Assembly: GCF_000350225.1 (NCBI RefSeq)
Contig: NW_005178572.1
Location: forward strand, 248,001-312,000
Length of the DNA: 64,000 nucleotides
Source: Chondrus crispus
Taxonomy: Eukaryota > Rhodophyta > Florideophyceae > Gigartinales > Gigartinaceae
Direction: 5' to 3'
The position numbers were made by a program, and so were the translations under genes. The notes under the pieces were generated by a model, which had not been told where the DNA came from, ran no database searches, and saw only the letters and a program-made list of their open reading frames with translations. Positions 1 to 9,676 of the stretch are shown here, piece after piece (within the stretch, counting starts at the first letter, position 1; each line of letters opens with the position of its first letter).

Positions 1-1339
1 GCGGGAACATGAATATCGCTGGTATCGTTTCATGATAACCGACGCTGCCACCCTATGGAGGTTCCGTATCAATTGCTGGGGAATCGTTGAAAATTTGAAC
101 ACTGAGGTACAGCATCTGCAACGCACTGTACGGTATAACAAGCTACAGTATTATTAGTTCGATATGCATACGTTTCGTGTTCGAATTTATGCTTCATATG
201 GCGGGAGTTGCCCGTTCGCAATCAGTCAGCACCCCCTCCACCCCCTCCTCCATCTCGGGAATACAGAGCAGCGTACTTGTGTTGTTTTCAATGGGAGTGG
301 CGGCTGCAGTTGGGGGCCTTGTCGGCTCTTCTGCATCCTTGTAGAGTGTATGATGCACCCAATGCAGGCTGACGGGCAGATCTGGACATGTACAGAGCAG
401 CTCGTGCAATTATGCTAACTCAAAAGGTAGCGTTTATGCCACAGTGTCACATTCAGTGGAAGGACTACGGATTCCACTAATCTAGTTAAGGGGTAAATTA
501 TACGGGTATCATACGGTGTTGCACATTGGCGGTGCGTGTGCAGAATCTGGACAAATACTGAACCACCGATGTACCCTTGGGTACCACACACGATCCTTTC
601 CGGACGCCAGACGATATCGTGTTGGACGACGCGCATATCCAGCCTTGTACGCCTTGTATCACAACACGCTGGGCAACACGCTGATGCAGTTTTCACACCA
701 TGCATGGCCGAAGCGCGGGTAAGGGTCAGCCCTCAGGCATCGCGAGACAAAATGATCAACCCGTTCTTGTGTCCGTCTGTGAAGCATATTTGCCCTTCCG
801 CCATCCACAATGGGCCGCAGTCAGCAGTTGGTAACCATGCTATCGTATCATACTGAAGTTATGGACAGCAAAGCAATAGCCTTCGAGGACTCTTTCATCG
901 TTGCCTACTCTGCAAATTCTGACTTGTTCCTGTGCAACAGATCATGAATAAAGGCAACAGCCAACCTCTGCACGTAAGCTCACGGCAGCGTCTGGCTTCA
1001 TTAGACATAAGAATCTGTACAGGCTGGGCGTAAACAGACTAACGCAACTGAGCTATGCTAAGAATGATACTCACCTTTGCAACTGACAAAGCATTGTGCG
1101 CAAACTACAGTAACATGTTAGTCGGTTCTCGTAGGGAGACAGACATGTGCATCCGTTCGGATGTAGCCAGTACAGTACACTCCCGCCACCAGCCAGAGAA
1201 GTAAGTTACTGGCTCCCAATGAAATGCCCGCGAAAACCCTACTCTACTGCAAATCTGCGCCATGAATGACTACACGAATTCACGATTTTCTTGGGCGAAG
1301 ATGAAGCAGTTGGAAGGAACAAAAGTCCGGCTGGAAATG
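1..1339. other. Gene-free stretch at the left edge
   Basis: No ORF here resembles a known protein and the short frames on both strands have no recognisable domains. No LTR end, tRNA or transposon terminus was recognised. It is probably degraded intergenic or repeat sequence upstream of the Copia remnant that starts at 1980. Confidence 0.5.
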
Positions 1340-1343
1340 TTCG

Positions 1344-1423
1344 CAGGTTCTCGAACATCCTTCCAGGGAGGGATGTACGTGCAGTACCGAAGGGTACTGC
1401 AGGGAGGGATGTTTGAGAACCTG
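1344..1423. repeat. Nested inverted repeat (foldback)
   Basis: Outer arms at 1344-1360 and 1407-1423 are 17 bp with one mismatch. Inside them lies a perfect 9-bp hairpin, TGCAGTACC (1380-1388) against GGTACTGCA (1393-1401), with a 4-base loop. The structure lies upstream of the Copia gag gene and could be part of its 5' LTR or a small foldback element; neither is proven. Confidence 0.6.
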
Positions 1424-1546
1424 CTAATGATGAAGTATTGTACCAAGGGTACTGCACGTACACTATACGTACACTAGAGCCGCAGCTGTAAATGTCGCGC
1501 ACGCGCATATATACTGTACGGCGTATTTGATATGATAACACCGCAC

Positions 1547-1568
1547 AAAAAGGTGCATGCACCTTTTT
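1547..1568. repeat. Perfect 22-bp palindrome
   Basis: An uninterrupted self-complementary sequence is centred at 1557/1558 on TGCATGCA and flanked by A5 and T5. The hairpin plus T-run resembles a terminator, but in this eukaryotic setting it is more likely a cruciform or a protein-binding palindrome. Confidence 0.6.
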
Positions 1569-1604
1569 GGGTATTGATATCCCGCGTGCTTACAGAACAT
1601 GGGC

Positions 1605-1640
1605 TGTAAGCTTACCGTCCCCGCAGACGGCAAGCTTACA
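1605..1640. repeat. 15-bp-arm hairpin, possible LTR end of RE1
   Basis: Arms 1605-1619 and 1626-1640 pair at 14 of 15 positions around a 6-base loop. The right arm ends in GCTTACA and is followed directly by TGG (1641-1643), the usual first bases of a primer-binding site. It could therefore mark the end of the 5' LTR of the Copia element. No second LTR copy is in the window, so this is only a suggestion. Confidence 0.3.
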
Positions 1641-1979
1641 TGGACCTATATGTACTACGCCCACGTCCGAGCTCCCCACGCCGAGAGACAGAACAATAAA
1701 CAACTCGAGCAAGCAACTCTACGCTACTCTAGTCTGCGAAGGCACAAGCCGGAGCCCGTTCTCACCCCTGAAGGCGCAACGCCGGATCACTCACCCCCCC
1801 CTCTACTTCCCTTCTCATACTATCCTTTCTCTCCCTTTCCCCGCGCGCCAATCCCGCTCCCTGATCGTACAGAGAGCAGTGCACGCGAAGCACAAGGCCC
1901 CCTTTCGACGACAATCCGGATTCGAGGGTTTTCCTTGTGATTCTCACCCCCCTACGTCCCCTTTCTGACGTACTAGGAG
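1641..1979 (+). other. Leader region upstream of Copia gag
   Basis: This stretch of about 340 bases has no convincing gene. The overlapping short frames are proline/serine-rich shadows. Its position fits the untranslated leader between LTR and gag. Confidence 0.35.
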
Positions 1980-3959
1980 ATGTCTCAGGTTGGCTCTTCC
2001 GCCACCGATGGTCCGCCCGCTGCCGACAACGGTCAAGAGACCGCTCCGGTCATTCTGACGAAAGCCAAGGCCTTTCAGATATACTTTCGGCTTCAGAAGA
2101 TGGCGAAGTGCGTCCAAGATGAGGATGAATTTCATCGTCAGTACCTCGGGGTCGCCCGGAATGTGCTCGAACTATTCACGGTTCCGCAGAGCTCTGGAAC
2201 CACCGCTGCCGTTATGCCGGACCCTTTGGAGGTATGCAAAGCCATGTCTGATATGCTTCCTAGCCCCTCTTCCGTCTTCACGGCCGACTACTTCAATCAC
2301 CCGGTCTTCCCGCTCAAAGTTTTGTACAGCATTGCCGAGCTATTTCGGTTTGATGGAATTCCCGACGACTTCTTGGCCCAAGTGTTCATCAGAGATCACG
2401 AACGCGCCCACAAGAGCATCATGATCCAAGCCTGGTTTGCCTTTGTCCTTGGTTTAGACCCCAGCTCCACCCGCTCTGTCATAGACAGATTCCAGCAGGC
2501 GCGTTCCCTTCCTTCTCGGCGAGCTCTCAATACCGACATCATAGCAACTGCGCCCACGACCAAAGATCCTATTAGGGCGCCAGGAACCTTACCCCCCCGT
2601 ACGCCCTCAGCAATCTCACGGCCCCCCCGTGGCCCTAGAAGCGGAGCGGTGGACTTTGACAACCGCTTCAATCATGGCTATGAACGTGCCACCAGTCATA
2701 ACCTGGCGCCCAACGCGGCTTCAGGGGACATGCGCCAGGGCGGACCCGTTAGATTTGACCAGCGTCCGCAGAACGGCCAAGACAATTCTCCGACTGCGCA
2801 CGAACCCAACATGGACACCGGTGACACTCGCAAAGCAAACTACGTGCACCAGCAGTTCTCTGGTCGGAAGTTCAAGGGAGACCTCAGTCAGTCCGTGGAC
2901 CTCCTGCTACGTGACTACGAGGCATGCGCACATCAGCACCGCCTAACTCCTGCGCAGAAGGCAGAGTACTTCATGAATGTCCTCGAGGGCCCGGCTCGTA
3001 CCTATTTCCTCAACCACTACGCTCAAGGAATGGCTTATGAGCAGGTGGTTGAGCTAATGAAGCGCGAGTACGACAGCGACTCACGCCAGCTCCAGGTCCA
3101 GTCCACCCTTGAATGTCTCAATTTAGACACCTTCATGTCCACTCGCTCTCTGACAACCCACTCTGATGGCCTGACCAAGCTGGTCGAGTACCTGGAATTG
3201 CTCACCCCGCAATGCCCTCCTGGTTTCCGATCAGACGAGAACAAGATACGTTTCCTACGAAAGGCTGTTCTCGGTTGTGAATGGGCGCTCTCTCCCATTC
3301 GCAACATCGTCTCCCATCGCTACAAGTTCCACGCGTTCGTAACGGCCTTACATGAGAGCCTCCAGCTCTCCAACGAGCTCAAGGATGTGCGCCCGCCCGC
3401 GTATCCCACACACAGCACGGAGATGGACGAGGAACAAGCCGCTGATGTCTTCTTCCAACGCTACGGCCGCAATCCCCGTGACGTTCGGAACCGGATGTCT
3501 AACCGCCCGCCGGGCCGTCCCGATCGGCCCCAATTCCCGCCATCGTCTCGCACGCCTCCGGACCGCAATGAGGTCCGCCATGGGCGCACGTTCGACGAGG
3601 CGCGCCGTCGCAAGGAATGTTTCAAGTGTGCTGCTCCTTGGCTACCCGGCCATCGATGCCACGCAGGGGCAATTGCTGCCAGCGCGCGCAGCCGACTCCG
3701 CAAGGGTGAATCTCACGTCCACATCATCCGAGACTACATTCTCGGAATGGAGGGAGAACAAGAACCTCATGAGGGTTCCGCCCCTCCTGGGACGGAGGGA
3801 GACAACGCTGCGGCAAAGGAGCTGGACGACGCCTTGTACCATGCTCGTGATGTTAGTGACCATGCCCCGTATTACACCGACGAGTTCGACGGTGATGTGG
3901 TCACCAACGTGGTATCCGCTAGCGTATCAGAGCAGATGCTCTCTGCGGATTTTCGCTAA
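1980..3959 (+). CDS. gag: Gag-like protein of Copia element RE1
   Basis: A 659-residue structural protein that would form the virus-like particle. The ATG at 1980 opens a frame unbroken to TAA at 3957. A low-complexity, proline-rich middle precedes a helical capsid-like region (residues about 290-490, roughly nt 2850-3450). A zinc finger starts at Cys547 with the pattern CFKC-x7-HRC, ending in PGHRC; this resembles the CxxC...PGHRC knuckle of many LTR-element Gag proteins rather than the canonical CX2CX4HX4C. The acidic C-terminus runs to the stop, and pol follows in the -1 frame. The frame looks undamaged. I infer the capsid role from position and the finger; the Copia assignment comes from the downstream pol. 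Confidence 0.8.
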   Translation: MSQVGSSATDGPPAADNGQETAPVILTKAKAFQIYFRLQKMAKCVQDEDEFHRQYLGVARNVLELFTVPQSSGTTAAVMPDPLEVCKAMSDMLPSPSSVFTADYFNHPVFPLKVLYSIAELFRFDGIPDDFLAQVFIRDHERAHKSIMIQAWFAFVLGLDPSSTRSVIDRFQQARSLPSRRALNTDIIATAPTTKDPIRAPGTLPPRTPSAISRPPRGPRSGAVDFDNRFNHGYERATSHNLAPNAASGDMRQGGPVRFDQRPQNGQDNSPTAHEPNMDTGDTRKANYVHQQFSGRKFKGDLSQSVDLLLRDYEACAHQHRLTPAQKAEYFMNVLEGPARTYFLNHYAQGMAYEQVVELMKREYDSDSRQLQVQSTLECLNLDTFMSTRSLTTHSDGLTKLVEYLELLTPQCPPGFRSDENKIRFLRKAVLGCEWALSPIRNIVSHRYKFHAFVTALHESLQLSNELKDVRPPAYPTHSTEMDEEQAADVFFQRYGRNPRDVRNRMSNRPPGRPDRPQFPPSSRTPPDRNEVRHGRTFDEARRRKECFKCAAPWLPGHRCHAGAIAASARSRLRKGESHVHIIRDYILGMEGEQEPHEGSAPPGTEGDNAAAKELDDALYHARDVSDHAPYYTDEFDGDVVTNVVSASVSEQMLSADFR

Positions 3960-3961
3960 GG

Positions 3962-4573
3962 CGATGTGGACAAGTCGCTAATCCTCATCGCCCAAACCGA
4001 TCGTCCTATCAACATAGGACTGCGACTCCTCGCCGCAAACTCCCGGTCGTTGACATCGACTGCACAAAGATCTTCGCGGCGGATCTCCAACGTGAATGCT
4101 CTTCACGACGGCCTCTCGGGTTCTGCGTTGATATAGGTGCCCCCAAGTCGGTTGTCGGCAAGCAAGAGCTTAACCGACTCCTGGCGGCTGCTGGAATGCA
4201 CCGCCGCAACATCTGCAGCTCGGTACACCGCTTCCGCTTTGGGGACGAATCCTTCCAGTCTCTTGGACGAATCTCCCTGCCCCTCGCCACTCCGCCGGGT
4301 GTCAAACCCATCCTTATCGAGTTTGACATCGTCCAGGCAAACATCCCACCTTTGCTGGGCATGGATGTCTTGGACCGAGAGAAGCTCGTCGCCGATACAG
4401 TCTTCAACCGACTGGCTCGACGATCGGCAAACGAACTAGAAGACGGGCGTATGACCTATGTCGATGAATGGTTCATACCCCTTGTCCGCTCGCCGAGCCG
4501 GCACGTCTACGTCCCTTTTGACTGTGGAACACGGAACTACTTCACAAAGGCACAGCTCAACAAGTTGCACAGC
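3962..4573 (+). pseudogene. pol: Truncated Copia pol: protease and start of pre-integrase region
   Basis: Read in the -1 frame relative to gag, this open stretch contains an aspartic protease active site D-I-G-A with the flanking pattern typical of this lineage (nt about 4126-4150). It then has the conserved LLGMDVLD block and the FTKAQLNKLH block that precedes the integrase zinc-binding region. Right after this the RE2 LTR begins, so integrase, RT and RNase H are lost; the few codons beyond 4573 are LTR sequence. Because the stop of gag and the pol frame abut, expression would have needed a -1 shift or re-initiation; I see no canonical slippery heptamer. Confidence 0.75.
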
Positions 4574-5273
4574 TGTAGCATAAACACCCCCAGACGACTG
4601 GAGGTGTATGCGCAGTTCGACCTGTAGACCCCGGTTCGGAGAAGGGGTGAAGCGGGCCAACCAGCTACGGAACCGGGCTCGGGCCCGGGTAGCGGTGGTA
4701 GAGCGGGAGCGAGCAGGGACGCGCGCACGCACGAGCGGATCGACGCCTCGACGCCCCGGAGCAGCACTGGGTGACGTACCAGTGCTGACGGGCGGAGGCG
4801 GTTCCGTGCTCGCTCGCGTGCTGCGCGTCCACTCCGGCTCGGCTCCGACTAAACGCGCGCGAAGAGCGAAGGCGACGTTTAGAATAAGCTGGGTGGACTG
4901 ACCTTGGCGGTCGGTTGAGGACAAGCCCGTGCTTGTCCCCTTCCGTCGCCGTCGGTCCGCTCCATATTTAATATACAAAACAATCTATCATAACACTACA
5001 GTACCGAGGTACTGTAGTGGGCTACTGTAGTGCAGGTCGGCCTGCACTGTAATACTGTCAGCTATGTCGAGGCTGACAGTACACGTATCACCCGTGGTGC
5101 GTGCGCGCTTCGTTCGCGCGCTGTACACGTGTGCACGTGTATGCGCGTGTCCGTTGTCCCCGTGGTGTACACGTGGACACGCGCGGTTGTACTGTAGAGC
5201 TCGACGCTCTACAGTAGCTGATCTAGTTCTTGATCTAATCTAATTTAAAGCCCCAGGGGGGGGTTATGCTACA
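4574..5273 (-). repeat. 3' LTR of RE2
   Basis: It begins TGTAGCATAA and ends TTATGCTACA as a terminal inverted repeat. It is nearly identical to 17047-17747. Its middle (4994-5215) is a chain of short hairpins described separately. An AT-rich block at about 4965-4976 could serve as TATA region in the element's sense direction. Confidence 0.92.
4994..5215. promoter_or_regulatory. Chain of perfect hairpins inside the RE2 LTR
   Basis: Successive inverted repeats are: 12-bp arms 4994-5005/5008-5019 (2-base loop); 7-bp arms 5030-5036/5041-5047; 9-bp arms 5054-5062/5072-5080; CACGTG-rich palindromic stretches around 5120-5175; and 10-bp arms 5191-5200/5206-5215. Several share the core ACTGTAG. The same series is present in the right LTR (about 17468-17690), and part survives in the decayed LTR at 31799-32332. 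A regulatory or RNA-structural role is inferred from conservation only. Confidence 0.6.
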
Positions 5274-5288
5274 CGGCCCCCCCTCAAG
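5274..5288 (-). promoter_or_regulatory. Polypurine tract of RE2
   Basis: On the minus strand the bases directly before the 3' LTR read CTTGAGGGGGGGCCG. A G-rich purine run at this place is the expected primer for plus-strand DNA synthesis. Confidence 0.7.
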
Positions 5289-5636
5289 ACTGAACGTCCG
5301 CGTTCAGCAGTCTCGGGCTTGTAGAGGCGACCATGTCGGATCCCCTCCCTGTAGTCCTGGACTTGACTCGGGTTCCACCTCACCCGTCCTCGCGTTGCTC
5401 GGAGTTATCTATCGTCCACCCCGTTCCCCCTATTGGCCATCTTGTCCTCTGCCGTCCTCTCCTTCTCCGTCCGCGCATCGGTGCGCCTCTCTTGTTATTT
5501 CCTTTTCCGCACTCGGGTCGCTGCGCCCCCGCTGTCCTGTCTCTCTTCGTCGGAGGCCTCAGTGTTGGGGTCATCATGACGTCGCCCTCCGATGGTCGGT
5601 TCGTCGCGTCCGTCGCTACTCCGTGGAGCTCCGTAA
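5289..5636. other. Region between RE2 LTR and antisense ORF
   Basis: About 350 GC-rich bases. An ATG at 5333 opens a frame to 5950 on the plus strand, but its composition is serine/proline/arginine-biased and it overlaps the antisense ORF in another frame. It could hold a leader exon for the antisense ORF, which lacks its own ATG; nothing else is recognised. Confidence 0.35.
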
Positions 5637-7829
5637 CTCCCTGCCCTTCGCAGCCGTGTTCTTCGTCGCAATCTCCCGGAGGCGCCGCTTCCCTTCCGCC
5701 GTCGACGGCAGAAGTCGCGGCCCCGGCTGGGGACGTTCCGTGTCGCGCCGGGGCAATCGGGCGTCCTTGGATTTCAGCGAGCTCGTGTCTCTCGGGAGTC
5801 GACGTCCTCTGTCGAACTGATCCCCTCCACCACCGCCCCTCGTCTGCCTGTCGATGCAGGCCCCGTCGGGGGCGCTACAGCCGCGCTTCCCCGCGCGACG
5901 GATTCGCGCCGGAGATCGGGCAGCGGCCCTCGCGTTGGCGAACATCCTGAGACGCCTCAGGATCCGGCGGGTCAAGCCCCCGCCGTGGTCGAGGCTCCAT
6001 CCGAGTGTTACAGGGCGGCGCTCGAGCGTTCCGCCCCGTTGCCCCTAGACCGTCCAAGGTTCGCGTGGTGCCGCTTTGCCCGTGACGGCATTACTGTTGG
6101 GGAGCTGCTGGCGCGGGAGCAACTTCGTCCCGATTTGCTACGCGTCCGGAAGGTCTACGGAGCCGGAAGCGTAGAGGAGGCCTCGCTCGTTCTGGGGCGC
6201 CTGCTGGCAGAAGGTGGCGGTGCGGCGTATCAAATCCCTTCTGCCATCCCCTGCGATCGCACGTTTGCGTACAGCCTCGGTGAGGTAGAATACGTGGATC
6301 GCATGGCCACGTATCTCCTCCACCGCGAGGGGTCGGCCCCTCGCGAATTCGTCTTGTCCCACGTGGGTAGTCTCTATGTGAGCCCCCGTCCTTTCGCGTA
6401 CTCGAGGGCGCGCGTCGCCTTGCAGAAATCAGCGTGCTCGCTGATGAGACTACACGGAGTCGCCATTGCTCCTCACGATTGGTCGGCGTATCGCCATTCC
6501 GAGGAGGAGGACGGGCGCGTTTTCCGTCACGCTTCCTTCGAAGGAGGCCTGTCCCCCCACGACTTCCCCCGGCTCCCTGCAGTGATACGGGAGACCTTCC
6601 CTTCGTTGGGAGTTCATCCGCTGCTCCCGTATGTGCTCAAGCACTTCGGTGTGGCGTGCTCAAATGCTCAGCATCCGGCTTATGCAGACTTAATGCACAA
6701 CGTAGAGAGGGAGTGGGCCTGGGCCCTCGGGAATGCGTTCATGAACGAAGTGTCCATTCACGGACGCGTGTTTGTCCAGCCCCTCGAGGTGCTGGCCTAC
6801 TTGGGGAGGGTTGCGTGGGACCTCCCCAACGTCCCCCTTCATCCGCTCGAGCGGAGTAACCAGCATGTGCCTTGGTCGTACGGGTTCGCCCTCGGGCTCA
6901 TGCATCGGGCTTGCGAGGTGAGCGAAAGCCAGCGTCGGCGCTGGCCCGATTTCACTACCGGCGAGCGGTCCTCCTTCCTCGTGTATGACCATCGTGCTGA
7001 CGCCTTCGTGGCGCGCCAGGTGGCGCCGGCGTCCTCTTCGGAACACGTCAGGAGCGGGGGCGGAGTCGGCTCCGCCTCGCGTGAAGCGCGAAAGAAGCGA
7101 TATCGCGATTTGGACAGTGAGCCCGCTCCCCATCCTTTTGCACGTGCGGACCCGCTGTTCGAGACTTTTCTCGCCGAAAGCGACTTCGGTCCGGTGGCGA
7201 GTCCTCCGGTCCCCCCTGTTCCTCCCCTCAGTGCGGTGCTGCCGCGTGAGGCGCCCCAAGTGGCGTCCATACGCCACGCGACGTTGGAGGGAGAGGACGT
7301 CAGGGCCGTTCCGTCGTTAGTCCATGCCTTGGGTCGCGCTGCCGATCGCACTTGGCAGGTGGCCGGTCTCCTTGGCACACTCGCGAGCTGGTACTTGGCG
7401 CGAAGCGACGAAGCACGTCGCCTCGAGGCGGACCGCGCGTCGTCCGTGTCCGAGCTGCGCCGTGTACGCAACGAGTTAGCCGCGTCACGCCAGTCCTCTG
7501 ATCGTCAAGCGAGCCTTCTGGAGCGGACTACCGTCGAACGTGACCGGTACCGCCGCGAGCGGGACGACCTCCGAAGCCTTCGCGTGGCGTCTTCGTCGAC
7601 GCCACACCCGATCAGGCGGGATCCCTACGAGCAGACGGGGTACGAGGCCGCTACGGTGGGCAACGTCCCGGATCCTCAGAGCAGTGGGCATCGCTGGACC
7701 CGCCACAGTGAGGTGGCGCTGCCCCCACTGGCGGAGCACGCGGCAGAGCCGCCTCGTCACCCCAGTTACTGTCCCCCGAGCCTTTACGGGTCGGGGGTCG
7801 CTTCGCCGCCCAACCGCACAAACCAGTGA
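5637..7829 (+). CDS. Antisense accessory ORF of RE2 (aORF family)
   Basis: The open frame runs from 5637 (after TAA at 5634) to the stop at 7829, antisense to gag-pol. There is no in-frame ATG before 6303, although the conserved core already starts near 6234, so a GTG at 5985, a non-AUG start or splicing from an upstream ATG (for example 5333) must be considered. The core contains IP-x4-CDRTFAY followed by an EYV-x-RM block (about nt 6234-6305). A later block has FPRLPAV, a conserved FG, an EW pair and GRVFVQP (about nt 6560-6790). Both blocks align by eye with the antisense ORFs of RE3 and RE4. A charged coiled-coil segment follows at about nt 7396-7580, then a proline/serine-rich tail. No known domain is recognised, and there is no signal peptide or membrane segment. 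Function unknown. Confidence 0.7.
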   Translation, partial: LPALRSRVLRRNLPEAPLPFRRRRQKSRPRLGTFRVAPGQSGVLGFQRARVSRESTSSVELIPSTTAPRLPVDAGPVGGATAALPRATDSRRRSGSGPRVGEHPETPQDPAGQAPAVVEAPSECYRAALERSAPLPLDRPRFAWCRFARDGITVGELLAREQLRPDLLRVRKVYGAGSVEEASLVLGRLLAEGGGAAYQIPSAIPCDRTFAYSLGEVEYVDRMATYLLHREGSAPREFVLSHVGSLYVSPRPFAYSRARVALQKSACSLMRLHGVAIAPHDWSAYRHSEEEDGRVFRHASFEGGLSPHDFPRLPAVIRETFPSLGVHPLLPYVLKHFGVACSNAQHPAYADLMHNVEREWAWALGNAFMNEVSIHGRVFVQPLEVLAYLGRVAWDLPNVPLHPLERSNQHVPWSYGFALGLMHRACEVSESQRRRWPDFTTGERSSFLVYDHRADAFVARQVAPASSSEHVRSGGGVGSASREARKKRYRDLDSEPAPHPFARADPLFETFLAESDFGPVASPPVPPVPPLSAVLPREAPQVASIRHATLEGEDVRAVPSLVHALGRAADRTWQVAGLLGTLASWYLARSDEARRLEADRASSVSELRRVRNELAASRQSSDRQASLLERTTVERDRYRRERDDLRSLRVASSSTPHPIRRDPYEQTGYEAATVGNVPDPQSSGHRWTRHSEVALPPLAEHAAEPPRHPSYCPPSLYGSGVASPPNRTNQ

Positions 7830-9676
7830 ACGGGTCGTCCCGTTATACCCATCGGGGGTATGTTCTTCCAACCGTCCCCATCTCTGCGTAAAGTCAATCC
7901 CGTCTCTTTTGTGCACGCGATGTCCGTCGTACAGTTCCTCTCCTTTCCTTGAAGCCGAGCCTCGATAGTGCTCCTCGAGCTTCTTCTCCCTCTTACGAAA
8001 GGGTCTCTGGTGGGCGCGATCATGTTCGTGCGGGTACCGCGTCTTTTCTTTCCTTCTCGAGGTCGTCGTCGTACTCGGACGAGAGCGGTGGTGGCTGTCG
8101 GTGCTGCCCCTCACCGAACTCGCAGACTGGCCTTCCCTCGCCCTCGATGGCGAGGGCAAGGCCCGAGGGACCTGTACTTCTCATCGCGGCCCTCGCCTCC
8201 GGTGGCGAGGGCACCGCTCGTGATACTGTCTTCCGGGTCGCGCCCCTCGCTGTCGGAGGGAGGGCGCGACGCGCGGTGTACGTCTTCTCATCGCGCCCCT
8301 CGCCTCCGAGGTCGAGGGCACAGCGCGGTATTGTCCTTGTCGTCGCGTCCCTCGCCTCCAATGGCGTGGGCAGATAGGTAAGAGAGCGGTTGGTGGACGA
8401 TCCGAATCGTCCGCCTGGGGATGGAGAGGGCGGCGTCTTCTCTCCCCTGTCGGCGGGGCTCGGGTCCGCGGGGTTATGGCGAGGGGGCAGGCGCCTCGTG
8501 GTGAATGCGGTCGTCCGCCTGACGCGTCCCCTTTCCCCGCGCGACGTCACACTCCGTACTGTAGTCTCCACCGCCCGTGCTCTTGACGATGAGCGGAGAG
8601 GGGTAAGAGACCTTGGCATGTGGGAGAAGGGGGAGGAGTCGTCTCCTCCCTCATCGCCAGAGCGGCTCGTCCGCATGGTCGTGTGGGTGGCCCTGGCGGA
8701 GCTCGATACTCCCCAATTCCACACGCGGAGTTGGCGTTCGTCGCATCGGTGTGGGGTTCTCGAGTCCCCTTGCGAACCAACGGTGGGAGGCGGCGAGGAC
8801 TGGCGGGTTCGTTACTCGCGTGCCGTACCCACCGCTGGATGACTTCCTTGCGCAGCGTCTCGAGTCGCTGGTCTTGGTGCCTGCTCCGCTTTCGGGACGC
8901 CCCGTGCGTCGGACTTCTGCGCATTCCGCCGGTTTGACAATTCTGGAGGGGGCAGCATCGGGACCGCGCCCCTCCATGGTCGGGCTCCGGTAGCGTGTCC
9001 CGGTCGGTGGGTACACGCTGTACTCTTCCTACGCGTCGCCGTCCGAACGTCCCTTGCGCGTTGTACGTATCGCGTGCGCTTGGACGTCATGTAAGGGCAC
9101 TGTCTCCCAGTGTAATTTCGCGTTCCACTAATTTTTCTCCCTTATTTAGGGTATGGCCGTGGCTGTTTGTTGGGGCTCTGATCTCGAGTGTATCAGCCGA
9201 CGGCGGCTCGTACTGTCTCTTCCCTCCCCTTGCTCGGTCTGCAGCGTACTTGTCGTTGCTATCTAGTGCCGAGGTGCGTCCTTCGTCGTCGCGGGGGTCT
9301 CGGGATCGCGGACCCCTTCCGTATAGCGCAGCTGGTACGAACCGGTGCGCGCAGGACAGCTGTCCCCATGTAGGCGAAACTTGTGGCGACCGCGGGGCGA
9401 CTGTATCGTTCCGGGAGATCGTCTCCCTGCTCGAGGGCTCATTGTCCACAGTCCGTGACGAGGTGCCATCATGGCGCAGCTCGTGCTGCTCGCTTCCTTT
9501 GGTTTGCGTACGAGAGCTCTCGGTTGCCAATACGTCTTGGCTTCTCGCGACTGATTCCGTTGCTGTTCTTTGGAGACACCTGTCCCTTCGCGCGTCCCCT
9601 TTCGTCCTAAGCCCGCGGGGTGAGTTTAATTCGAGACGGAAGTTAATCCGTAACGAAGCGGTTGAGGGTCCCCTCC
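7830..9676. other. Gene-free 3' region of RE2 between pol and aORF
   Basis: About 1.85 kb of GC-rich sequence with many overlapping arginine/serine-rich frames on both strands, none with a recognisable domain. It contains a tandem repeat block at 8134-8372. At 9667-9700 a sequence like that beside the 3' LTR (CTCAAGA-TGAACGTCCGCGTTCA) recurs, with a small palindrome. Confidence 0.5.
8134..8372. repeat. Diverged tandem repeats in the RE2 3' region
   Basis: About five units built around CCCTCGCCTCC-x6-GAGGGC recur near 8137, 8190, 8247, 8300 and 8345, a spacing of about 45-57 bp. Each unit is itself a short inverted repeat (CCCTCGCC against GGCGAGGG). Similar tandem blocks occur beside the antisense ORF of RE3. 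Confidence 0.6.

Larger units (their letters stand above)
1980..4573 (+). mobile_element. RE1: 5' part of a Copia LTR retrotransposon
   Basis: The fragment holds gag (1980-3959) and the protease/early pol region in the next frame (3962-4573). It stops exactly where the left LTR of RE2 begins at 4574. The rest of pol (integrase, reverse transcriptase, RNase H) and the 3' LTR are missing from the far side of RE2 at 17748, so this is not a simple nested insertion. The pol part matches the Copia lineage common in fungi, oomycetes and algae. Confidence 0.75.

Noticed and set aside
1547..1568. Rho-independent terminator
   Set aside because: The hairpin with a T-run fits the form, but nothing else in the window is bacterial.
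5333..5950. Plus-strand ORF with ATG next to the RE2 LTR
   Set aside because: Its composition is biased to serine, proline and arginine and it overlaps the open antisense ORF in another frame. It is kept only as a possible leader exon.
8020..8724. Long arginine/serine/threonine frames in the RE2 spacer
   Set aside because: They follow the tandem repeats and GC content and appear in several frames at once; nothing supports coding.
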